Shown here piece after piece: positions 1 to 5,131 of a stretch of DNA of 12,130 nucleotides. Under the pieces are notes generated by a model that was not told the origin of the DNA, ran no database searches, and saw nothing but the letters and a program-made list of their open reading frames with translations. The number at the start of each line of letters is the position of its first letter. Position 1 is the first letter of the stretch. The stretch lies in contig CALFXW010000157.1 in the NCBI GenBank assembly GCA_937957805.1, positions 1 to 12,130 on the forward strand, written 5' to 3'. This stretch comes from an uncultured Sphingopyxis sp. Lineage in GTDB: Bacteria; Pseudomonadota; Alphaproteobacteria; Sphingomonadales; Sphingomonadaceae. The position numbers and the translations under genes were made by a program.

Positions 1-66
1 CAACCCCTCACCAACTTCGCCTAAGCCTGCGGCTAAGGCTTCGTATCCTCTCCCGACGGGAGAGGG
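1..66. repeat. Palindromic intergenic repeat just downstream of mccA, cut by the window edge
   Basis: This GC-rich stretch holds two hairpins. Positions 47-65 are a perfect 8-bp stem with a 3-nt loop (CCTCTCCC/GGGAGAGG). Around 24-42 there is an AAGCCT/AGGCTT inverted repeat. It lies directly after the mccA stop codon, so on the minus strand it forms a strong stem-loop one or two bases after the gene. It could stop or slow transcription or protect the mRNA end, but no U-run follows it. The composition resembles dispersed intergenic repeats of sphingomonads, though copy number cannot be seen here. It differs from the repeats at 1913-2551 and 3769-3824. Confidence 0.6.
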
Positions 67-67
67 C

Positions 68-1909
68 TTATCCCTCCGATTGTATCCGCGCCAGCAGCGC
101 TTCGACCTGCACCTGCGCGCCCGCGCTGACCAGCAATTCGGCGACCACCCCGTCAAACGGCGCAACAAGGCTATGCTCCATCTTCATCGCCTCCAGCGTC
201 AGGAGTTTCTGCCCCTTGGCCACCGCATCGCCCGCAGCAACCGCAACCGCAATGACCTTACCCGGCATGGGGGACAGGATGTCGCCGTCGTGCGCGCCGC
301 CGCCGCCGCGTGCGTCGTGGCGATAGGGGGTCATTTGCCAGACAGCGCCCCCCTCGGCGACCAGCATCGCCGCCTCAGGATCGGCACTGCCGGGGCCGTG
401 GAGCGTCACGGTCACCGCTTCCCCATCGAGCAGGAACAGCGCATCGCGCCGGTCGGGCGCGTTCAGGCGGAAACCGGCGTGGGGCGAGGGTGCGACCATC
501 GCCATCGCGGCGTTGGTTCTGGCTGCGGCGCCGGGCTGCGGCGCGGCGGTCATCGACCCATCGTCGCGCCCGATGAGGCCGGTATCGACATCACCCGCCA
601 CAAAATCCGGGTGGGCCAGCGCGCGGAGCAAAAAGGCGGCGTTGGTCTTGACCGGCCAGACTGCGCTGTCGTCCAACATGTCGGCCAATATCTGGCGTGC
701 CTCCTCCCGATTTTCGCCATGCGCGATCAGCTTGGCGATCATCGGGTCGTAAAAGGGGGATATTTCGGCCCCCTCGGCGACGCCGGTGTCTATGCGCCCG
801 CCATCCGCCTCCCCCAATTGAAACAGGTCGAGCCGCCCAATACTCGGCAAAAAGCCCTTAGCCGGATCCTCGGCATATAGCCGTGCTTCCATCGCCCAGC
901 CATTGATGGTGAGGTCATCCTGACGCTTCGGCAATGGCTCGCCCGATGCGACGCGCAATTGCCATTCGACCAGATCGACGCCGGTGATTTCCTCTGTCAC
1001 CGGATGTTCCACCTGTAGCCGCGTGTTCATTTCCATGAACCAGATGCTCTCGGCGCGCAGCCCCTCCGACGCATCGGCGATAAATTCGATGGTGCCCGCG
1101 CCGACATAATCGACTGCCTTGGCAGCCTTGACCGCCGCCGCGCAAAGCGCCTCGCGGGTCGCCGCATCCATGCCCGGCGCGGGGGCTTCCTCGATCACTT
1201 TCTGATGCCGCCGCTGCAACGAGCAGTCGCGTTCGAACAAATGGACGATATTGCCGTGGGTATCGCCGAATATCTGCACCTCTATATGGCGCGGGCGCTG
1301 GATATATTTTTCGATGAGGACATGGGCATTGCCGAAACTGGCAGCCGCCTCGCGCTGGCAGGACGACAGGGCATCGGCAAAATCGCCCGCCGCCTCGACC
1401 AGCCGCATCCCCTTGCCCCCGCCGCCCGCGACGGCTTTTATAAGGACGGGGTAGCCAATGTCGGCGGCCTGCGCGCTCAGGAAATCGGCGTCCTGATTTT
1501 CGCCCATATAGCCCGGCGTGACGGGAACGCCCGCTGCCGCCATCAATTTCTTGGCTGCATCCTTCAGCCCCATCGCGGTGATGCTGGCAGGGCGCGGGCC
1601 GACCCAGATCAAGCCAGCGTCGATCACCGCTTGGGCAAATTCCGCATTCTCGGAAAGAAACCCATAACCGGGATGAATCGCCTCCGCGCCCGTTGCCTTA
1701 GCAGCGGCGATGATTTTTTCGCCCACCAGATAGGATTCGCGCGCCGGACTGGGGCCGATATGCACCGCCGCATCGGCCATGCGCACATGGCGCGCGCGGG
1801 CATCGGCGTCCGAATATACCGCGACGGTGCGGATGCCCATGTCGCGCGCGGTGCGGATGATGCGGCAAGCGATTTCGCCACGGTTTGCGATGAGGAGGGA
1901 GGTGATCAC
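68..1909 (-). CDS. mccA: 3-methylcrotonyl-CoA carboxylase alpha (biotin-carrying) subunit
   Basis: Biotin carboxylase and carrier subunit of methylcrotonyl-CoA carboxylase (leucine degradation, cytosolic). It carboxylates its own biotin with ATP and bicarbonate and delivers the carboxyl group to MccB. The 613 residues show the biotin carboxylase N-domain (IANRGEIA near 7-14), the ATP-grasp glycine loop GGGGKGMR (162-169), MNTRLQVEHPVTE (about 294-306) and a C-terminal biotinyl domain with EAMKMEH, biotinylated lysine near 576. This is somewhat shorter than the roughly 650-670 aa often seen; the region before the biotinyl domain looks reduced. The start is GTG: the preceding in-frame codon is TAG, and the next internal Met would remove the RGEIA motif. 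The Shine-Dalgarno sequence GGGGAGG upstream belongs to an inserted repeat, and the first 60 bp are duplicated at 2553-2612. The neighbouring mccB makes this MCC rather than acetyl- or propionyl-CoA carboxylase. Confidence 0.95.
   Translation of the reverse strand: MITSLLIANRGEIACRIIRTARDMGIRTVAVYSDADARARHVRMADAAVHIGPSPARESYLVGEKIIAAAKATGAEAIHPGYGFLSENAEFAQAVIDAGLIWVGPRPASITAMGLKDAAKKLMAAAGVPVTPGYMGENQDADFLSAQAADIGYPVLIKAVAGGGGKGMRLVEAAGDFADALSSCQREAAASFGNAHVLIEKYIQRPRHIEVQIFGDTHGNIVHLFERDCSLQRRHQKVIEEAPAPGMDAATREALCAAAVKAAKAVDYVGAGTIEFIADASEGLRAESIWFMEMNTRLQVEHPVTEEITGVDLVEWQLRVASGEPLPKRQDDLTINGWAMEARLYAEDPAKGFLPSIGRLDLFQLGEADGGRIDTGVAEGAEISPFYDPMIAKLIAHGENREEARQILADMLDDSAVWPVKTNAAFLLRALAHPDFVAGDVDTGLIGRDDGSMTAAPQPGAAARTNAAMAMVAPSPHAGFRLNAPDRRDALFLLDGEAVTVTLHGPGSADPEAAMLVAEGGAVWQMTPYRHDARGGGGAHDGDILSPMPGKVIAVAVAAGDAVAKGQKLLTLEAMKMEHSLVAPFDGVVAELLVSAGAQVQVEALLARIQSEG
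1850..1909 (-). repeat. 60-bp direct duplication flanking the cassette, mccA-proximal copy
   Basis: This is the first 20 codons of intact mccA. It matches 2553-2612 at 54 of 60 positions without gaps. Similarity stops at both ends, where the DUF559 cassette begins on one side and unrelated sequence on the other. The pair behaves like a target-site duplication of unusual length, or the trace of a local duplication at the time of insertion. Confidence 0.85.
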
Positions 1910-1912
1910 CTA

Positions 1913-2050
1913 AAATCCTCCCCGGCACGGGGAGGTGGCAGTCCGCAGGACTGACGGAGGGGTCCCACCCATCAGCAACAGGACAAACCTCACCGTAGGC
2001 CCCCTCCACCACGCTTCGCATGGTCCCCCTCCCCGTTCCGGGGAGGATTT
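1913..2050. repeat. Multi-hairpin palindromic repeat, copy 1 (138 bp)
   Basis: It begins AAATCCTCCCCGG and ends CCGGGGAGGATTT, so the outer ends are inverted. Inside, in order, are hairpin 1 (stem CCTCCCCG, loop GCA), hairpin 2 (CAGTCC-GCA-GGACTG), GGAGGGGTCC, a variable centre, GGCCCCCTCC, hairpin 3 (CCACGC-TTC-GCATGG, imperfect) and hairpin 4 (CCTCCCCG-TTC-CGGGGAGG). It is a direct-orientation partner of the copy at 2420-2551. Read leftward, it supplies the Shine-Dalgarno sequence of mccA. The DUF559 gene reads into it and stops in its centre. Confidence 0.85.
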
Positions 2051-2418
2051 GGCTTACCGCAAGCAGCGACAATCCCCATTACACAACCTTCCATATTGTT
2101 CAGTACCTCGTAGGCCGGAAACCGCATCGTCCTGAACCCTCGCTCCGCCATAATTCTATCCCGAATTTCGTCCTTTTGCGGTTGATCGCCACGATTATGC
2201 GCCTCCCCATCAACCTCGATTGCAAGCCGTGCCTTCAAACAAGCAAAGTCTAATGTGTAAGGCTTCTGCGGAACCTGCTTGCGAAATTTGTGCCCGCCCG
2301 GACGTTTTTGCAGCTCAATCCAAAGCAACACTTCCGGCAAACTCATTTCCTTACGCAGCTTGCGAGCACGCTTAACCTGCTTGATCGGCTGCGTAAGGAC
2401 GGCAGGATGCAAACTCAC
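1990..2418 (-). CDS. DUF559-family endonuclease-like protein embedded in repeats
   Basis: About 142 residues with the DUF559 pattern: KRARKLRKEMSLPEVLLW, then GGHKFRKQVPQKPYTLDFAC, RLAIEVDGEAH, and a C-terminal RGFRTMRFPAYEVLNNMEG. The family is related to Vsr and restriction-endonuclease (PD-(D/E)XK) folds. The D of LDFAC and the E/D of IEVDG would be the acidic active-site residues. The cellular substrate is unknown. I chose the GTG at 2418 because GGGGAGG lies about 5 nt upstream and the conserved KRARKLRKEM helix is kept; the ATG at 2346 (118 aa) would lose it. Both the ribosome-binding site and the last 20 or so residues (from about 123, PPRNGEGDHAKRGGGG) come from the flanking repeat copies. 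Lysine- and AT-richer codons than the neighbours suggest foreign origin. Confidence 0.75.
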   Translation of the reverse strand: MSLHPAVLTQPIKQVKRARKLRKEMSLPEVLLWIELQKRPGGHKFRKQVPQKPYTLDFACLKARLAIEVDGEAHNRGDQPQKDEIRDRIMAERGFRTMRFPAYEVLNNMEGCVMGIVAACGKPNPPRNGEGDHAKRGGGGLR

Positions 2419-2419
2419 A

Positions 2420-2551
2420 AAATCCTCCCCGGCACGGGGAGGTGGCAGCCGAAGGCTGACGGAGGGGCCGGTTCCCATACGCCGCATGCCACACGCGGAG
2501 AGCGCCCCCTCCACCGCTTCGCGGTCCCCCTCCCCGTTCCGGCGAGGATTT
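2420..2551. repeat. Multi-hairpin palindromic repeat, copy 2 (132 bp)
   Basis: Same orientation and layout as the copy at 1913-2050: hairpin 1 identical (CCTCCCCG-GCA-CGGGGAGG), hairpin 2 CAGCC-GAA-GGCTG, GGAGGGGCC, a different centre, GCCCCCTCC, hairpin 3 ACCGC-TTC-GCGGT, and hairpin 4 with one mismatch (CCTCCCCG-TTC-CGGCGAGG). Stems are kept while their bases differ from copy 1. Its left edge provides the Shine-Dalgarno sequence for the DUF559 gene. Confidence 0.85.
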
Positions 2552-2552
2552 G

Positions 2553-2612
2553 GGTGCGGATGATGCGGCAGGCGATTTCGCCGCGAATGGCGATGAGGAG
2601 GGAAGTGATCAC
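2553..2612 (-). pseudogene. Fossil 5' end of mccA (first 20 codons)
   Basis: It starts with GTG and encodes MITSLLIAIRGEIACRIIRT, the mccA N-terminus with one change: Asn of the conserved IANRGEIA becomes Ile. After codon 20 it runs into repeat copy 2 and hits a stop after about 65 codons in all, so it cannot make a carboxylase. Its GTG overlaps the TGA stop of the upstream membrane-protein gene (GTGA). That is probably the original coupling between that gene and mccA, broken when the DUF559 cassette came in. Confidence 0.85.
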
Positions 2613-2983
2613 GACAGATATCCCAATGTTGCCACGATTGAGGTTGTCGCGCCTAGATAGCTAGCTGGAAACCTGTAAAACGGGATGCCACCCTTGGTCG
2701 TCGCAATAACACTAACGGCGGCGACGCAAGCGAAGAGCATTGCTGCTACAACGACGACATCGGGTGAGAGCCGTCCCGTGGCCGCTGCACCGAGAGCGAT
2801 GGTTAGGATTAGAAGCATTCCGGTCACAATATGCCAGCATAGATAGTTCAACCAAATAGTAGCCTTGGGGATTTGACCTTCCGCCGCAACCAACGGCGGA
2901 ATGGCAAACCGCGTGCCGACAAAAGTATGCACTGCGAAGGTGATACCCGCTAAAAGGCATGCAAGTGCCACTGTGAAGTTCAT
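2609..2983 (-). CDS. Small four-helix integral membrane protein between mccB and mccA
   Basis: A 124-residue protein I cannot name. Four hydrophobic stretches are visible, near 2-21, 43-66, 73-96 and 106-123, with short polar links, so it is likely a four-pass inner-membrane protein. Visible sequence features include HTFVGTRFAIPPL in the first loop, WLNYLCWH at the start of helix 2 and GGIPFYRFP before helix 4. The ATG at 2983 follows a purine-rich GGGGGG stretch and lies 16 bp after the mccB stop; a longer in-frame reading up to 3214 only shadows mccB. The position between two subunits of one enzyme suggests co-expression with MCC, perhaps as an uptake or accessory protein. No catalytic motif supports a specific role. 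Its TGA stop overlaps the fossil mccA GTG. Confidence 0.75.
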   Translation of the reverse strand: MNFTVALACLLAGITFAVHTFVGTRFAIPPLVAAEGQIPKATIWLNYLCWHIVTGMLLILTIALGAAATGRLSPDVVVVAAMLFACVAAVSVIATTKGGIPFYRFPASYLGATTSIVATLGYLS

Positions 2984-2999
2984 TCGTTTTCTACCCCCC

Positions 3000-4634
3000 T
3001 CACATCCGGAACACCCCAAATCCGCGCTCCTCGACCGGCGCACCAGCGCAAGCCGCGAACGCCAGCCCCAGCACATCCCGCGTCTGCGCAGGATCGATGA
3101 TGCCGTCGTCCCACAGCCGCGCGGTGGCGTAATAGGGGTTGCCTTCATCCTCATATTTCTGGCGCACCGGGGCTTTGAAGGCTTCGGCCTCCTCCGCCGT
3201 CCATTTCTCGGCATCGCGGTGGACGGTGGCGAGCACGCTGGCTGCCTGTTCGCCGCCCATCACCGAAATCCGCGCATTGGGCCAGGAAAAGAGGAAGCGG
3301 GGGGAGTAAGCGCGCCCGCACATGCCGTAATTGCCCGCGCCAAAGCTGCCGCCGATCAGCACGGTCACCTTGGGCACGGTTGCGGTGGCGACCGCCGTCA
3401 CCAGCTTTGCGCCATGTTTGGCTATCCCCTCCGCCTCATATTTGCCGCCGACCATGAAGCCGCTGATATTCTGTAGGAAGAGCAAAGGAATGCGCCGTTG
3501 CTGCGCGAGTTCGATGAAGTGCGCGCCCTTGACTGCGCTCTCGCTGAACAGCACGCCATTATTGGCAAGGATGGCGACCGGCATCCCCCAGATATGCGCA
3601 AATCCGCAGACCAACGTGGTGCCATAATGCGCCTTGAACTCGTGAAACTCCGACGCATCGACGATCCGCGCAATCACCTCGCGCACATCATATGGCGCGC
3701 GGACATCATCGGGGATGATGCCGTAAAGTTCGGTGGCGTCATATTTGGGGGGGCGCGCCTCCCTCATCCCGTTCGTGTCGAGCGACGTCGAGACACGCTT
3801 CTCGACTAGGCTCGAAGCGAACGGTGAAGAGAGGTGCGAAACAATATCGCGCACAATGGTCAGGGCATGTTCGTCATTTTCAGCCAGATGGTCAACGACG
3901 CCCGATTTTTTGGCGTGGAGGTCGCCGCCCCCAAGGTCTTCGGCGCTGATTTCTTCGCCCGTCGCGGCCTTGACCAATGGCGGCCCGGCAAGGAAAATCG
4001 TGCCTTGATTGCGCACAATCACGCTTTCATCGGACATGGCGGGGACATATGCGCCGCCCGCGGTGCAACTGCCCATCACACAGGCGATTTGCGGGATGCG
4101 CCGCGCCGACATATTGGCCTGATTGAAGAAAATGCGCCCGAAATGCTCGCGATCCGGGAATACTTCGGCCTGATGCGGCAGGTTCGCGCCGCCGCTATCG
4201 ACCAGATAAATACACGGCAAATGGTTTTCGAGCGCGATTTCCTGCGCGCGCAAATGTTTCTTGACCGTCATCGGGTAATAGGTGCCGCCCTTTACCGTCG
4301 CGTCGTTACAGACGATCATGCACTGACGGCCCGAAACCCGCCCGATGCCGCAAATCAGCGATGCGCCATGCACGTCGCCTTCATACATGCCATTGGCCGC
4401 CAATTGTCCGATTTCGAGGAAGGGGGAGCCGGGGTCGAGCAGCCGCTCGACACGATCACGCGGCAGCAATTTACCGCGCGCCACATGGCGTTCGCGGTGC
4501 TTTTCGGGGCCGCCCAGCGCCGCTTGTGCAACGCTCGCCCACAGTGCATCCTTTAACGCCACATTATGCGCGATGCGCGCCTGTGTCGCCGAATCGTCCG
4601 GGTTGTAGGTGGTCGGCAATATGGGGGCGGTCAT
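3000..4634 (-). CDS. mccB: 3-methylcrotonyl-CoA carboxylase beta (carboxyltransferase) subunit
   Basis: Transfers the carboxyl group from MccA-biotin to 3-methylcrotonyl-CoA, giving 3-methylglutaconyl-CoA (leucine degradation). The 544 residues show both crotonase-fold halves of acyl-CoA carboxyltransferases: GGTYYPMTVKKHLRAQEIA (117-135), VDSGGANLP (145-153), MGSCTAGGAYVPAMSDE (187-203), GTIFLAGPPLVKAATGE (211-227) and, in the C-terminal half, GGSFGAGNYGMCGRAYSPRF, matching MCC beta rather than propionyl-CoA carboxylase. The ATG at 4634 follows GGAAAG with 8-nt spacing. Residues about 271-289 are encoded by a 56-bp palindromic repeat inserted in frame between the two halves. This may explain why the protein is slightly longer than the usual 535 or so. 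The reading frame is otherwise intact, so the enzyme is probably active. Confidence 0.96.
   Translation of the reverse strand: MTAPILPTTYNPDDSATQARIAHNVALKDALWASVAQAALGGPEKHRERHVARGKLLPRDRVERLLDPGSPFLEIGQLAANGMYEGDVHGASLICGIGRVSGRQCMIVCNDATVKGGTYYPMTVKKHLRAQEIALENHLPCIYLVDSGGANLPHQAEVFPDREHFGRIFFNQANMSARRIPQIACVMGSCTAGGAYVPAMSDESVIVRNQGTIFLAGPPLVKAATGEEISAEDLGGGDLHAKKSGVVDHLAENDEHALTIVRDIVSHLSSPFASSLVEKRVSTSLDTNGMREARPPKYDATELYGIIPDDVRAPYDVREVIARIVDASEFHEFKAHYGTTLVCGFAHIWGMPVAILANNGVLFSESAVKGAHFIELAQQRRIPLLFLQNISGFMVGGKYEAEGIAKHGAKLVTAVATATVPKVTVLIGGSFGAGNYGMCGRAYSPRFLFSWPNARISVMGGEQAASVLATVHRDAEKWTAEEAEAFKAPVRQKYEDEGNPYYATARLWDDGIIDPAQTRDVLGLAFAACAGAPVEERGFGVFRM
3769..3824. repeat. 56-bp palindromic repeat inside the mccB reading frame
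   Basis: The ends are inverted (CCGTTCG at 3769-3775, CGAACGG at 3818-3824), followed inward by TCGAGC/GCTCGA and TCGAGA/TCTCGA pairs with a few mismatches, so it can fold as one long hairpin. This sequence style is that of a dispersed intergenic repeat I associate with sphingomonad genomes. Here it is translated without a stop as PFASSLVEKRVSTSLDTNG at the junction between the two domains of MccB. Confidence 0.85.
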
Positions 4635-4680
4635 GGCAGATACTTTCCAATTAGCGTGCGTCCAACAGTCATGATGTCCG

Positions 4681-5097
4681 TCATGATGCCCCCTGCACGG
4701 AAAGCGACTGGGCGGATTGCACCATTTCCCAACTATTCCATTCCTCCAACACCTGCCCGCCCCTGATCACCGCAATGTTGATGCCGACCATGGTCATCGG
4801 CTCGCCGGTTTCGCGATTGCGGACACGGGCGGTCATGCGCGTTGCGACTTTATCGCCGTTGGCAAACTGGTCTTCGACAATGAATGCGTCCGGCGCATAT
4901 TCAAAAATGTGATGGAAATTGAGAATGCTCTGACGAAACTCGGCCCAGTCGCGGTCACCGGCTGAAGTGTGACCGACATAGTCCGGGGCGATCAGTGCCG
5001 CCATGGCGTCTACATCGGCACGCGCATAAAGCTCCACCAGATGTCGAAACACGGCCATTCGCCCTTCGGAAGTGTCGCTTGCGAAATCCTCGATCAT
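4681..5097 (-). CDS. SnoaL/NTF2-like small protein
   Basis: A 138-residue protein with the cone-shaped NTF2/SnoaL-like pattern: an N-terminal helix (RMAVFRHLVELYARADVDAM), LIAPDYVGHTSAGDRDWAEF, then strands around FIVEDQFANGDKVATRMTARV and a C-terminal VIRGGQVLEEWNSWEMVQ. Relatives include polyketide cyclases, ketosteroid isomerase-like enzymes and many uncharacterised proteins, so the reaction cannot be read from the sequence. The ATG at 5097 has GGGAG about 9 nt upstream; an earlier in-frame Met at 5163 would overlap ivd and add a non-homologous leader. It sits 34 bp after ivd and 46 bp before mccB in the same direction, so it is probably co-transcribed. It is not a standard leucine-pathway enzyme. 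Confidence 0.75.
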   Translation of the reverse strand: MIEDFASDTSEGRMAVFRHLVELYARADVDAMAALIAPDYVGHTSAGDRDWAEFRQSILNFHHIFEYAPDAFIVEDQFANGDKVATRMTARVRNRETGEPMTMVGINIAVIRGGQVLEEWNSWEMVQSAQSLSVQGAS

Positions 5098-5131
5098 GTC
5101 CGCTCTCTCCCTGTCTTGGCCACCTGCAAGC

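Larger units (their letters stand above)
1910..2552 (-). mobile_element. DUF559 gene-repeat cassette inserted at the start of mccA
   Basis: A 643-bp unit made of repeat copy 1 (1913-2050), a DUF559 gene (1990-2418, minus strand) and repeat copy 2 (2420-2551). Its ends are inverted (AAATCCTCCCCGG at left; the reverse complement of the right end reads AAATCCTCGCCGG). A 60-bp direct duplication of the mccA 5' end (1850-1909 and 2553-2612) abuts both ends exactly, which looks like a long target-site duplication. There is no recognisable transposase. What is seen is the gene-between-repeats layout and the duplication. That the unit moved as a mobile element, by itself or with help, is inferred. 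Confidence 0.6.

Noticed and set aside
80..880. Long plus-strand open frame opposite mccA
   Set aside because: It is the antisense shadow of a high-GC gene; composition is rich in Arg/His/Gly with no family pattern, and mccA itself is clearly real.
1205..1954. Second plus-strand open frame opposite the mccA 5' half
   Set aside because: Antisense of the biotin carboxylase domain; it runs into the repeat and has no ribosome-binding site or known motif.
1913..2551. Repeats as a CRISPR array or integron attachment sites
   Set aside because: Only two long, self-palindromic copies with a gene between them; no short regular spacers, no Cas genes and no integrase.
2415..2612. The 65-codon frame starting in the fossil mccA as a real small protein
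   Set aside because: Its first 20 codons are duplicated mccA and the rest is translated repeat; no independent family signal.
2984..3214. N-terminal extension of the four-helix membrane protein into mccB
   Set aside because: The added residues are a frame-shadow of mccB; the ATG at 2983 has its own ribosome-binding site and gives a clean hydrophobic start.
4660..4690. Short direct repeat of GTCATGATG before mccB
   Set aside because: Only 9 bp, two copies, spanning the end of the SnoaL-like gene; most likely chance, with no matching copies at other promoters here.
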